DNA of 64,000 nucleotides. Source: Paraburkholderia ginsengisoli NBRC 100965 (GTDB lineage: Bacteria > Pseudomonadota > Gammaproteobacteria > Burkholderiales > Burkholderiaceae). Position 1 is the stretch's first letter; each line of letters opens with the position of its first letter. The notes under the pieces were generated by a model, which saw only the letters and a program-made list of their open reading frames with translations, ran no database searches and had not been told where the DNA came from. This document shows positions 1 through 8,676 of this stretch, piece after piece. The translations under genes and the position numbers were made by a program. Where the stretch lies: positions 372,001 through 436,000 of the forward strand of contig NZ_BBJF01000004.1 of assembly GCF_000739735.1 (NCBI RefSeq), written 5' to 3'.

Positions 1-636
1 GCTATCGAACGGCATCCTGACGTGGCGCGCGCGTTTGTCGAACTCTGTCATGAGATCGCGTGCCACGGTTATCGCTGGATTCACTATCAGGACGTCTCGC
101 CGGAGAAAGAGGCGGAGCACATGCGCCTCGGCATGCAGGCGATCGAACGCGTGACCGGCGAACGGCCGCTCGGCTGGTACACCGGCCGCGACAGCCCGAA
201 CACGCATCGGCTGGTGGCCGAATACGGCGGCTTCCTGTACGACTCGGATTACTACGGCGACGACCTGCCGTTCTGGATGGACGTCGAAGTGACGGGCGGC
301 GCGCAGGTGCCGCAACTGATCGTGCCTTACACGCTCGACACCAATGACATGCGCTTCGCGAGCCCGCAAGGCTTCAACACCGCTGACCACTTCTTCACCT
401 ATCTGCGTGACGCGTTCGACGTGCTCTACGAAGAGGGCGACGAAGCACCGAAGATGCTGTCGATCGGCATGCACTGCCGTCTGCTCGGACGCCCGGGACG
501 GTTTCGCGCGTTGCAACGTTTTCTCGACCATATCGAACAGCATGACCGCGTGTGGGTGACGCGGCGCGTCGATATCGCGCGGCACTGGCGCGAACATCAC
601 CCTTACCAGCAAAACAACCGCGGGGCGGCGGCATGA
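1..636 (+). CDS. puuE: allantoinase PuuE, C-terminal part (gene enters from left edge)
   Basis: The reading frame is open from base 1, so the 5' end lies outside the window; 211 residues are visible. The protein resembles the polysaccharide-deacetylase-fold allantoinase PuuE, which hydrolyses allantoin to allantoate in the cytosol. Visible family features are the segment HGYRWIHYQDVSPEKE, then GWYTGRDSPNTHRL, then SIGMHCRLLGRPGR near the C-terminus. The stop TGA overlaps the ATG of the next gene (uraD), so the two are translationally coupled. The next steps of the same pathway follow directly, which supports the call. Confidence 0.88.
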   Translation, partial: AIERHPDVARAFVELCHEIACHGYRWIHYQDVSPEKEAEHMRLGMQAIERVTGERPLGWYTGRDSPNTHRLVAEYGGFLYDSDYYGDDLPFWMDVEVTGGAQVPQLIVPYTLDTNDMRFASPQGFNTADHFFTYLRDAFDVLYEEGDEAPKMLSIGMHCRLLGRPGRFRALQRFLDHIEQHDRVWVTRRVDIARHWREHHPYQQNNRGAAA

Positions 637-1160
637 AGGCGATGCAATACACACTGGACCAACTCAACCGCATTTCGACCGACGCGTTCGTCGCGGCGCT
701 GTCCGGCATTTTCGAGCATTCGCCGTGGGTCGCGGAAATCGCGGCTGTGCAACGGCCGTTCGCCAGCGTCGACGAGTTGCATCGGAAGATGTCGGGCATC
801 GTCGAAACGGCGGGCGAGGAGAAGCAACTCGCGCTGATCAACGCTCACCCAGAGTTGGCCGGCAAGGCCGCCGTGCGCGGCGAACTGACCGCCGAATCGA
901 CGCGCGAGCAGAGCGGCGCGGGCCTCGCGCAATGCACGCAGGAAGAGTTCGACAGGCTGCTCGCGCTGAACAGCGCCTATCGCGTGAAATTCGGCTTCCC
1001 GTTCATCCTCGCGGTGCGCGGCTACGACCGTCACGGCATCATCGCGAACTTCGAGGCGCGGGTGAACAACAGCCGCGCCGACGAATTGCGCGCGAGCCTC
1101 GATCAAATTTACCGCATCGCACGTTTCCGGCTCGACGACCTGATCGACGCGCAGGCCTAG
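633..1160 (+). CDS. uraD: OHCU decarboxylase UraD
   Basis: The 175-residue protein matches 2-oxo-4-hydroxy-4-carboxy-5-ureidoimidazoline (OHCU) decarboxylase, which makes S-(+)-allantoin from OHCU, the product of HIU hydrolase. Family signatures seen are INAHPELAGK (catalytic His), TRESTREQSGAG-like region with the conserved Glu, and KFGFPFILAVRG. The ATG at 633 overlaps the puuE stop (ATGA). An upstream in-frame extension to 552 lies wholly inside puuE and is not used. Length is normal for the bacterial single-domain form. Confidence 0.93.
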   Translation: MKAMQYTLDQLNRISTDAFVAALSGIFEHSPWVAEIAAVQRPFASVDELHRKMSGIVETAGEEKQLALINAHPELAGKAAVRGELTAESTREQSGAGLAQCTQEEFDRLLALNSAYRVKFGFPFILAVRGYDRHGIIANFEARVNNSRADELRASLDQIYRIARFRLDDLIDAQA

Positions 1161-1259
1161 ATCGCGCTTCATGCGTGCTTTGTCCACGCTCGATGCGCGC
1201 GTCGCGGCCGTCGAATGGCAACGTTTTTTCCAGCACCCCACACATCAAGGACGACAACG

Positions 1260-2273
1260 ATGGCACTCCCGATTCTCGACCCCAACGCACCGGAATTCAC
1301 GCGCCGCTATGTGAATCTGGCGGACCCGCGTCTGGGCGCGCAGGCGCTCGAGACCAGCGACGATTTCTTCGCCCCGAAGGAGCGCATGCTGAATCCGGAG
1401 CCGGCCGTCTTCATCCCCGGCAAGTACGACGACAATGGCAAGTGGATGGACGGCTGGGAAACCCGCCGCAAGCGCGCCACGGGTTACGACTGGTGCGTCG
1501 TCAAGCTTGCACGCCCGGGTGTGATCAAGGGGCTCGACCTCGACACCAGCCACTTTACGGGCAACTTCCCGCCGGCGGCGTCGGTGGAGGCCGCGCGCGT
1601 GATCGACGGCGCGCCAAACCAGTCGACGCAATGGACCGAGGTCGTGCCGTCGACCACGTTGCAGGGCGATAGCCATCACTATCTCGACGTCGGCGACACG
1701 CACGCATACACGCACCTGCGCGTGAACATCTATCCGGACGGCGGCATCGCGCGACTGCGCGTATACGGTCAGCCTCAGATCGACTGGGCCGGCGCGAGCC
1801 GAACCGAGCAGTTCGATCTCGCCGCGATGGAAAACGGCGCGTATCTGGTCGCGGCGAACAACCAGCACTTCGGCGCAGCGTCGACGCTGCTGATGCCTGG
1901 CCGCGGTGTGAACATGGGCGATGGCTGGGAAACCCGCCGCCGGCGCGAGCCGGGCAACGACTGGGCGATCGTCGCGCTCGCGCAGCCGGGCGTGATCCAG
2001 AAGATCGAAGTCGATACCGCGCACTTCAAGGGCAACTATCCGGACCGCTGTTCGATCCAGGCCGCGTACGTGACAGGCGGCACCGACAGCTCGCTCGTCA
2101 CGCAAGCGATGTTCTGGCCGGTGCTGTTGGGCGAACAGAAGCTGCAAATGGATAAGCAGCATTACTTCGAAAGCGAGATCGCGGCGCTTGGTCCGGTCAC
2201 GCACGTTCGCTTCAACATCTATCCGGACGGCGGTGTATCGCGTCTGCGTTTGTGGGGCACGCTCGCATCATGA
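1260..2273 (+). CDS. alc: allantoicase
   Basis: The 337-residue protein is an allantoicase, hydrolysing allantoate to ureidoglycolate and urea. It shows the two-repeat architecture of the family: [14 protein letters not shown] with [11 protein letters not shown] in the first half, and [14 protein letters not shown] with [11 protein letters not shown] in the second. Each half ends in an [14 protein letters not shown] / [14 protein letters not shown] strand. ATG 1260 is chosen because AAGGA lies about 9 bases upstream; the longer in-frame start at 1215 has no such site. The stop overlaps the allA start. Confidence 0.94.
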   Translation: MALPILDPNAPEFTRRYVNLADPRLGAQALETSDDFFAPKERMLNPEPAVFIPGKYDDNGKWMDGWETRRKRATGYDWCVVKLARPGVIKGLDLDTSHFTGNFPPAASVEAARVIDGAPNQSTQWTEVVPSTTLQGDSHHYLDVGDTHAYTHLRVNIYPDGGIARLRVYGQPQIDWAGASRTEQFDLAAMENGAYLVAANNQHFGAASTLLMPGRGVNMGDGWETRRRREPGNDWAIVALAQPGVIQKIEVDTAHFKGNYPDRCSIQAAYVTGGTDSSLVTQAMFWPVLLGEQKLQMDKQHYFESEIAALGPVTHVRFNIYPDGGVSRLRLWGTLAS

Positions 2274-2782
2274 AAACGCTCGCGATCGAACCGTTGACGA
2301 AGGAAGCGTTCGCCGCGTTCGGCGACGTGATCGAACTCGAAGGCGCGAAGCAGATTCCGATCAACCTCGGCACCACGATCCGCTATCACGATCTCGCGAA
2401 AGTAGACGTGACCGACGAGAACGGCCGCACGCTCGTGAACCTGTTTCGCGGACAGCCGCGCACGCTGCCGTTCGAAGTGAAGATGCTGGAGCGTCATCCG
2501 CTCGGCAGCCAGGCGTTCGTGCCGCTGAACGACAAGCCGTATCTGGTCGTGGTGGCACCGGCGGGAGAACTGGATGCGGCGAAGATTCGCGCGTTCGTCA
2601 CGAGCGGCTGGCAGGGTGTCAACTACGCGAAGGGCGTGTGGCACCATCCGCTGATCGCACTGGGAGAGGTGAGCGATTTCATCGTCGTCGATCGCGGCGG
2701 CGACGGGCTCAATCTGAACGAGCAGGATCTGGCCGAGTCGTTGTGGCTCACCGAGGACGCGTTAAGCGCGGTCGCGGTGTGA
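2270..2782 (+). CDS. allA: ureidoglycolate lyase AllA
   Basis: The 170-residue protein matches ureidoglycolate lyase of the cupin-like AllA family, which releases glyoxylate and urea and ends the uricolytic pathway. Family landmarks are the N-terminal [37 protein letters not shown] and [21 protein letters not shown], with the His pair likely at the active site. ATG 2270 overlaps the alc stop (ATGA), giving a tight puuE-uraD-alc-allA operon that ends at the hairpin near 2868. Confidence 0.93.
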   Translation: MKTLAIEPLTKEAFAAFGDVIELEGAKQIPINLGTTIRYHDLAKVDVTDENGRTLVNLFRGQPRTLPFEVKMLERHPLGSQAFVPLNDKPYLVVVAPAGELDAAKIRAFVTSGWQGVNYAKGVWHHPLIALGEVSDFIVVDRGGDGLNLNEQDLAESLWLTEDALSAVAV

Positions 2783-2867
2783 GCAGCGCTGTGAAGCGGG
2801 ACGGTGAAGCAGGACTGTGAAGCCGGGCCGCTGTGGCGGCCACAGGTTTGACCCGCTGAGTCATGAA

Positions 2868-2895
2868 AGCCCACGGCGTGTGCCGTGGGCTTTTG
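2868..2895 (+). terminator. Rho-independent terminator of the puuE-uraD-alc-allA operon
   Basis: A 10-bp stem AGCCCACGGC / GCCGTGGGCT with a GTGT loop is followed by TTTT. A second GC hairpin, GGCCGC-TGTG-GCGGCC, lies just upstream at 2826-2841. The element sits between convergent allA and hipA. Confidence 0.85.
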
Positions 2896-2955
2896 CATTA
2901 GCGAATAGCGAAGCTCGAAACGGACCTCGAAGGGCGGCGCGACGCCGGTGCAGCG

Positions 2956-4305
2956 TTACCCCCGCTTGCCCAGTAGCGGCGAACGCCCGATCACTTCACG
3001 TGCCCGTTCAGGCGGTGCGGGATCGGAAAACCCCGCGGCTTCGATCGCCGGTTTGAGCCCCTTGAATTGCAGGCTCTTCTTCGGCGAACGCAGCGATGCC
3101 ATGCCGTCGTCCCACGCGTGCAGCATCTGTTTGGCGACCGTGTGCCATTGCGATTCGTTGCGCGCCGCTTCGATCAGCTCGTGACCGACGTCCACCGCCG
3201 AATCGCACAACGCCTCGACCATCTGCGCGTATTGCCGCGGCGCGATGCCCATGCGTGTGTTGAAGAAACGCTCCAGCGATTTGCCGGCCGCCCAGGTTTT
3301 ACGTCCGTCGATGGCCAGGCCCGGCGGATTGGCCGCGAAGCGCGGATAAGCCTGCGTCGTGACGATGTCGTAGGCGGGCGTGAACGCAACGTCGTCGACC
3401 GACGTGTAGAAGAGCGCAATGTTCTTCGTGTGGCAATCCGCGTTGCGCACGACGTAGTTGGTCAGCAGATGCCACCCGAGCTGGAAGAGCTGCAGCCGCA
3501 TGTTGTCCCGATCGAGCAGATAGGCGCGCGCGGCATTGAGCATCTTCTCGCTGGTCGAATTGTATTTTTCGTGCGGCGGCAAACCCAGCAGGCCGCACAT
3601 GTCCTCGACGCCATACGCGGGCAGTCCTTGCGCATCGACGTCGAAGCGCTCGACGACCAGCGCCCGGCCATCGTCCGACATCTGCGTGCGTGCCACCGGC
3701 GCGACGCCGAGCCGCTCCAGCACGCGCATCGAGTAAAACTCGTTGAAGCCGAGAAACGGCGTGTTGTCGTCCGAGCCCTTGACGATGTGGCGGCTCGTGC
3801 GGATGGTCGGCTTGCCGAGCGCCGGCGGCTCGGCCGCACTGGCCGCTACTTCCTGCGGTGCGATGAATTTCGGCACCGCGCCCGAGATGGCCGCGCGCGC
3901 GTATTCGCGCACGAGCTGCGCGAAATGCTCGGCGGTGTTGTCGCCGTGCAGGATGTTCTGGACGTCGAGCGCTTGCAGTTCGGTGCCCGGCGCGACGCCT
4001 TCGGGCGTCACGGTGACGCGGCCGATCCCCATGGCGCCGACCACCGCGAGCAGCGACAGGTCGGTGCCGTCGAGCAAGGGCCCGAACTGCTCGCGGATCA
4101 GATTTAGCAGATAGCCTTCGGGCAGGTTCTGCCGGAAAAACGGGTGCAGGTCGCGCGGCCAGCGCCAGGCTTCTTCGCGCACCGGCATCGCCAGGCTCAC
4201 GAAATCGGCGGCGCGCGCGTCGGCGTTGTATTTGAGGACGTAGTCGTCGCGCTCGCGAAACAGCGAGGCGACGGTCTTGCCCAGCACCTGGACGTCGAGC
4301 CTCAT
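2956..4305 (-). CDS. hipA: HipA-type serine/threonine kinase toxin
   Basis: The 449-residue protein is a HipA-family kinase, the toxin half of a type II toxin-antitoxin module; characterised HipA kinases phosphorylate aminoacyl-tRNA synthetases and cause growth arrest. An N-terminal subdomain-1 region with WRWPRDLHPFFRQNLPEG is followed by the kinase fold. The catalytic loop RNADCHTKN is at about 287-295 and the metal-binding Asp of AYDIVTT at about 313. Both are intact, so the kinase looks active. Its start overlaps the hipB stop by four bases. The pair is inserted between allA and puuD and so interrupts an otherwise continuous purine region. Confidence 0.9.
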   Translation of the reverse strand: MRLDVQVLGKTVASLFRERDDYVLKYNADARAADFVSLAMPVREEAWRWPRDLHPFFRQNLPEGYLLNLIREQFGPLLDGTDLSLLAVVGAMGIGRVTVTPEGVAPGTELQALDVQNILHGDNTAEHFAQLVREYARAAISGAVPKFIAPQEVAASAAEPPALGKPTIRTSRHIVKGSDDNTPFLGFNEFYSMRVLERLGVAPVARTQMSDDGRALVVERFDVDAQGLPAYGVEDMCGLLGLPPHEKYNSTSEKMLNAARAYLLDRDNMRLQLFQLGWHLLTNYVVRNADCHTKNIALFYTSVDDVAFTPAYDIVTTQAYPRFAANPPGLAIDGRKTWAAGKSLERFFNTRMGIAPRQYAQMVEALCDSAVDVGHELIEAARNESQWHTVAKQMLHAWDDGMASLRSPKKSLQFKGLKPAIEAAGFSDPAPPERAREVIGRSPLLGKRG

Positions 4306-4568
4306 TGGTTCGGTTCCGGGCTGCGTTGTTCGGCGAGGATGTCTTCGAGCGTGCGCCCGTGTCCATGCTCGACGAACTTGAGATCGTAGCCGGCCGCTTC
4401 GAGCAGGCGCAGCAGCACGGACACGCTCATGTCGTTGCGGGCGAGCGTTTCCATCCGCGCGACGGTGGTGCGTGCAACGCCGGCGCGGCGCGCCAGTTCC
4501 CCTTGCGACAGGTTCTGTTCGCGCCGCAGCGCTTTCAGCATGTCCGATACGTCGGCGAGGTGGGTCAT
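4302..4568 (-). CDS. hipB: HipB-type XRE antitoxin and autorepressor
   Basis: The 88-residue protein has a helix-turn-helix of the Cro/CI (XRE) class (MLKALRREQNLSQGELARRA and VARTTVARMETLARND), followed by a short C-terminal tail. HipB antitoxins bind HipA and repress their own operon. ATG at 4568 is preferred over the TTG at 4580: the latter would place the N-terminus inside operator 1. The gene overlaps hipA (ATGA), antitoxin first, as is usual. The first of four operator copies covers the ribosome-binding region, so autorepression is likely. Confidence 0.9.
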   Translation of the reverse strand: MTHLADVSDMLKALRREQNLSQGELARRAGVARTTVARMETLARNDMSVSVLLRLLEAAGYDLKFVEHGHGRTLEDILAEQRSPEPNQ

Positions 4569-4569
4569 T

Positions 4570-4704
4570 TGTAGCCCCAAGGCATCAATTTCAGCAATAT
4601 ACGCTCATATTGTAGCCCATGAGGCACAAACATATCTCTTAAATTTGTAGCTCTTGGGCTACATTTTAAGAGGATTTACGAGTTTTTGTAGCCCTTGGGC
4701 GACA
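4570..4704 (-). promoter_or_regulatory. four-copy HipB operator array upstream of hipBA
   Basis: Four 18-bp sites share TGTAGC-N6-GCTACA or a close variant: 4570-4587, 4611-4628, 4646-4663 (both arms perfect) and 4687-4704. Start-to-start distances are 41, 35 and 41 bp, close to whole helical turns, so sites would lie on the same DNA face. The geometry matches multi-operator HipB control of hipBA promoters in enterobacteria. Binding is inferred. Confidence 0.8.
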
Positions 4705-4742
4705 TATCGGCGCCGACACGCACCACACGACGCCGGTCGGTC

Positions 4743-4780
4743 AAAAAAAACGGGCTTGCCGCTCACGCGAAAAGCCCGCT
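4743..4780 (-). terminator. terminator of puuD
   Basis: Read on the minus strand, AAGCGGGCTTTT and AAGCCCG form a stem around a GC-rich loop, followed by eight T. It lies about 55 bases past the puuD stop and insulates puuD from hipBA. Confidence 0.75.
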
Positions 4781-4835
4781 TCGTGCTGCTGAGTCGATCC
4801 GATCGGCAAGCCGGACACTTGCGTCCGGCCGTCGC

Positions 4836-6029
4836 TTACTTCGCCGCGCCCCCTTCGAACCACGCGGCGATCTTCATCCGCTCGTCGTCGGTCATGTGGG
4901 TAACGTTGCCGAGCGGCATCGCCTTCAACGTCACGGCCTGCTGATAGATCCGCTGCGCGTTCTGCGAGATTTCATCCGGCGTATCGAGCAGTACGCCGGC
5001 GGGAGCGCTGCCCATCATCGTCGGATGCGCGGAGTGGCAGGCCACGCAGCGCTGTTGCAGCACCGGCGCGATGTCGCCCACCTTGACCGTCGGCGCGTTG
5101 GCGGCCTGCGCTTGCGCGACGAGCGGCTTCGGCATGGTCCAGAAGAGTGCGCAGAACATCAGCGCGATGCCGACCAGCGGCAGATACCACAGCACCTGGC
5201 CGCGATGGCGCATCACGAAGAACTGGCGGATCAGTGCACCGGCCAGCATGATGACCAGCAGCACGGCCCAGTTGTACGGATGCGTGTAGGTCATCGCGTA
5301 GTGGTTCGACAGCATCGCGAACACCACCGGCAACGTGAAATAGGTGTTGTGCACCGAGCGTTGCTTGCCGCGCTTGCCGTAGATCGGATTCGGCGTGTCG
5401 CCCTTGAGCATCGCGTCGACCATCTTGCGCTGGCCTGGAATGATCACGAAGAACACGTTGGCCGACATGATCGTCGCCAGCATCGCGCCCATGATCAGAT
5501 ACGCCGCGCGGCCCGCGAAGATATGGCATGCGAGCCACGCGGCGATCACCACATACACGCCGACGCAGATGCCGAGCACCTTGTCCTTGTTGCCGAGGAT
5601 GCGGCACAGCGAGTCGTACACGATCCAGCCGGCCGCGAGGAAGCCGATGGCCGATGCGATGGCGACCACCGGACCCATGTCGAGCACGTTTTTGTCGATC
5701 AGGTAGGTGGTCGGCGAGAACAGGTACAGCACGGTGAAGAGTCCGAAGCCCGACAGCCACGTGGTGTACGACGGCCACTTCGACCAGTGCAGATCGTCGG
5801 GCATTTCCGGCGGCGCGACGGTGTACTTCTGCATGTTGTAGAAGCCGCCGCCGTGCACGTGCCACAGTTCGCCGAACACGCCGCGTCGGCGCTGATTCGG
5901 GTCCTGCGGCGGTTTGAGGCTGTTGTCGAGCGCGACGAAATAGAACGACTCGCCGATCCATGCAATTGCGGCGATGACGTGGAACCAGCGAATCGCCAGA
6001 TTCAACCAGTCGGTGATAAAGCCTTCCAT
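4836..6029 (-). CDS. puuD: membrane-bound urate oxidase PuuD with C-terminal cytochrome c domain
   Basis: The 397-residue protein matches PuuD, the integral-membrane urate oxidase described in alphaproteobacteria, which oxidises urate to 5-hydroxyisourate and passes electrons through a fused c-type cytochrome. About eight hydrophobic segments are visible, beginning WLNLAIRWFHVIAAIAWIGE; these are followed by one CxxCH haem motif, CVACHSAHP, in the C-terminal domain and a late Met (PLGNVTHM) that may be the distal ligand. ATG 6029 is chosen for its GGAGGA site six bases upstream; a longer start at 6077 has none. It supplies step one of the pathway encoded at 1-2782. Confidence 0.92.
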   Translation of the reverse strand: MEGFITDWLNLAIRWFHVIAAIAWIGESFYFVALDNSLKPPQDPNQRRRGVFGELWHVHGGGFYNMQKYTVAPPEMPDDLHWSKWPSYTTWLSGFGLFTVLYLFSPTTYLIDKNVLDMGPVVAIASAIGFLAAGWIVYDSLCRILGNKDKVLGICVGVYVVIAAWLACHIFAGRAAYLIMGAMLATIMSANVFFVIIPGQRKMVDAMLKGDTPNPIYGKRGKQRSVHNTYFTLPVVFAMLSNHYAMTYTHPYNWAVLLVIMLAGALIRQFFVMRHRGQVLWYLPLVGIALMFCALFWTMPKPLVAQAQAANAPTVKVGDIAPVLQQRCVACHSAHPTMMGSAPAGVLLDTPDEISQNAQRIYQQAVTLKAMPLGNVTHMTDDERMKIAAWFEGGAAK

Positions 6030-6308
6030 GACACTCCTCCACTTCTGATTCGTTGTAGGCGCGATGACGCCCGGCATTCTGATCGACCTGCCTGATGCGG
6101 GTCTCGGGCCGGCTCGGCGTCAGCGTGCTGACTGCGGGGTAAAAGACGCGTTGCGCTCAGTTCGCTCGGCGTCGTTTTTTATGGGCGCTGGGTTCGCGCT
6201 GCGCGCTCGAATGCGTTTCGCGGGTGCTCTCCAACCTTGACGATGGAGAGGCGAGCATCTGCGCAATGCAATCGGGCGTGGTCGGCACTCACGGCTCCCA
6301 GGCGCCTC

Positions 6309-6662
6309 CTAACTGCCCCGATACGTGCTGTACGACCACGGCGACACCAGCAGCGGCACGTGATAATGCGCGCCGGCATCGGCCACGCCGAAGCGCAGCA
6401 CCACGCGATCGACGAAGCGCGGCTCCGGCACCTTTGTGCCGATCGACGCGAAGTAGTCGCCCGCGCCGAACACCAGTTCGTATTCGCCCACGACGAGCGC
6501 GTCGCCTTCCAGCAGTGGCTCGTCGCAGCGGCCGTCGTCATTGGTGGTGGTGGTTTTGAGCGCGCGGCGCGAGTCGCCCGCGAGCGCGAAGAGTTCGACC
6601 TTGATGCCCGCGCCGGGACGACCGTTCGCGGTGTCGAGCACATGGGTAGTGAGCTTTCCCAT
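6309..6662 (-). CDS. uraH: 5-hydroxyisourate hydrolase (transthyretin-related)
   Basis: The 117-residue protein has the HIU hydrolase signatures: THVLDTANGRPG at the N-terminus with the catalytic His, and the C-terminal YSTYRGS tetrapeptide YRGS. The enzyme converts 5-hydroxyisourate to OHCU, linking PuuD with UraD. ATG 6662 has AAGGA 9 bases upstream; the open frame runs much further upstream, but that extension lacks any family similarity. It has no periplasmic signal peptide. Confidence 0.94.
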   Translation of the reverse strand: MGKLTTHVLDTANGRPGAGIKVELFALAGDSRRALKTTTTNDDGRCDEPLLEGDALVVGEYELVFGAGDYFASIGTKVPEPRFVDRVVLRFGVADAGAHYHVPLLVSPWSYSTYRGS

Positions 6663-7178
6663 TCGCAATTTTCCTTGTGTGTTTGCGAGGTTTCGGCGGC
6701 AGCCCGATCCAGATACGTTTGCGGCGGATCGAGGCTCCACGTCAGTGGCTACATACCCGTCGGCGAATTGAAGCGAGCGCCGTGGCAGCCATTGTAAAAA
6801 GGTTGTTCCGTTCCACGCGCACGCGATAGGAAAGATAATAGCTGGCGCATGTTGGACAGCTCGCTGAAAGCGGCGGCGAGTCGATGCGTTCGATTCTTGC
6901 ACTGCGCTTCGATCGTAGCGGTGCCAAAAAAGACCCACTATATCGGCGGCGTGAAGTTGGGTATCGCATGGACGCGAGTTGCCACGCTTATTTTGGCCGT
7001 CGAAGGTTACACCTGTGCGCCGCGGCGGAGAAGAGCCGGCCGCGGCGCACCCCGAAGACGGCGGAGCACGCCGGGTAACCGGGCCAACGGCGTTCGACGG
7101 GACGCGACGGCGCGGTTGGCGTGCCGTCACATCGCGTTCGAACGGCTTTGCACGGAAGTATTGAAGCGGAGAAAACGA
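6663..7178 (+). other. divergent intergenic region between uraH and the deaminase
   Basis: This 516-base stretch separates divergently transcribed genes and should hold both promoters. Open frames cross it on several strands, but none has a convincing start or recognisable protein. I see no strong palindrome. Confidence 0.5.
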
Positions 7179-8576
7179 ATGACGATGGAACAGGCGGCAC
7201 AACAGTCAGGTAAGCCGAAGAAAACGATGCTGGTCAGGCACGCGGACGTGCTGGTCACGATGGACGGCGCGAGGCGCGAACTGCGCGACGGCGGCCTGTA
7301 TATCGAGGACAACCGCATCGTCGCGGTCGGGCCCACGGAGCAACTGCCGCAAACCGCCGACGAAGTGCTGGATATGCGCGGCCACCTGGTGATTCCCGGC
7401 CTCGTGAACACGCATCACCACATGTATCAGAGCCTGACGCGCGCGTTGCCCGCTGCGCAAAACGCCGAGCTGTTCGGCTGGCTCACGAATCTCTACAAGG
7501 TGTGGGCGAATCTCACACCGGAGATGATCGAGGTCTCGACGCTGACGGCGATGGCCGAGCTGCTGCTGTCCGGTTGCACGACGTCGAGCGACCATCTGTA
7601 TATCTATCCGAACGGCAGCCGGCTCGACGACAGCATCGCGGCGGCGCGGCGGATCGGCATGCGTTTTCACGCGGCGCGCGGCAGTATGAGCGTGGGGCAG
7701 AAGGACGGCGGTTTGCCGCCGGATTCGGTGGTCGAGCGCGAGGTGGACATCCTGAAGGACACCCAGCGTCTGATCGAGACTTATCACGATGCGGGGCGTT
7801 ACGCGATGCTGCGTGTGGTGGTCGCGCCTTGCTCGCCGTTTTCCGTGAGCCGCGAGTTGATGCGCGAGTCGGCGGTGCTGGCGCGTCAATATGGCGTGTC
7901 GCTGCATACGCACCTCGCGGAGAACGTCAACGACGTCGCATACAGCCGCGAGAAATTTGGCATGACGCCGGCCGAGTATGCGGAAGACCTGGGTTGGGTC
8001 GGCCATGACGTGTGGCACGCGCACTGCGTGCAACTCGACGACGCGGGCATCGAGCTGTTCGCGCGCACCGGCACCGGCGTCGCGCATTGTCCGTGTTCGA
8101 ACATGCGGCTCGCGTCGGGCATCGCACCGGTCAAGCGCATGCGTCTAGCAGGCGTGCCGGTGGGGTTGGGCGTCGACGGGTCGGCGTCGAACGACGGCGC
8201 GCAGATGGTCGCCGAAGTGCGCCAGGCGCTGCTGTTGCAGCGGGTCGGTTTCGGACCGGACGCGATGACCGCGCGCGAAGCATTGGAGATCGCGACGCTG
8301 GGCGGCGCGAAGGTGCTCAATCGCGACGACATTGGCGCGCTAGCGCCCGGCATGGCGGCGGACTTCGTGTCGTTCGATCTGCGTCAGCCGCTGTTTGCGG
8401 GCGCGTTGCACGACCCGGTCGCGGCGCTGGTGTTTTGCGCGCCGTCGCAGGTGAGCTATAGCGTGATCGGCGGCAAGGTGGTCGTCAAAGACGGGCAACT
8501 GACGACGCTCGACCTTGGGCCTGTGATCGAGCAGCACAACGGTCTGGCGAAGACGCTTTACGAAGCGGCGGCGTAG
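7179..8576 (+). CDS. 8-oxoguanine/guanine-type deaminase (amidohydrolase)
   Basis: The 465-residue protein belongs to the metal-dependent amidohydrolases of the cytosine/guanine deaminase group. It carries NTHHHMYQSLTRALP (metal-binding HxH and the region typical of 8-oxoguanine deaminase), HTHLAEN, HAHCVQLDD, and GLGVDGSASND with the catalytic Asp. The HHHMYQSLTR form is characteristic of the 8-oxoguanine deaminase subgroup rather than classical GuaD, whose exact substrate I cannot settle from sequence. ATG 7179 follows GCGGAGA; an upstream in-frame start at 6849 is rejected. Neighbours point to purine salvage or degradation, producing urate (from 8-oxoguanine) or xanthine (from guanine). 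Confidence 0.82.
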   Translation: MTMEQAAQQSGKPKKTMLVRHADVLVTMDGARRELRDGGLYIEDNRIVAVGPTEQLPQTADEVLDMRGHLVIPGLVNTHHHMYQSLTRALPAAQNAELFGWLTNLYKVWANLTPEMIEVSTLTAMAELLLSGCTTSSDHLYIYPNGSRLDDSIAAARRIGMRFHAARGSMSVGQKDGGLPPDSVVEREVDILKDTQRLIETYHDAGRYAMLRVVVAPCSPFSVSRELMRESAVLARQYGVSLHTHLAENVNDVAYSREKFGMTPAEYAEDLGWVGHDVWHAHCVQLDDAGIELFARTGTGVAHCPCSNMRLASGIAPVKRMRLAGVPVGLGVDGSASNDGAQMVAEVRQALLLQRVGFGPDAMTAREALEIATLGGAKVLNRDDIGALAPGMAADFVSFDLRQPLFAGALHDPVAALVFCAPSQVSYSVIGGKVVVKDGQLTTLDLGPVIEQHNGLAKTLYEAAA

Positions 8577-8676
8577 AAGAGGACAAAGAAGTGGGAACAG
8601 CAGGCGTAGAAAGCAGGGATGCCATCGTCATGCACGGCACCGCCCGCACCCGCGCAACAAACTGAACAGCAAGCCC

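Noticed and set aside
6849..7178. 110-codon extension of the deaminase
   Set aside because: It has no family similarity; ATG 7179 has a proper ribosome-binding site.
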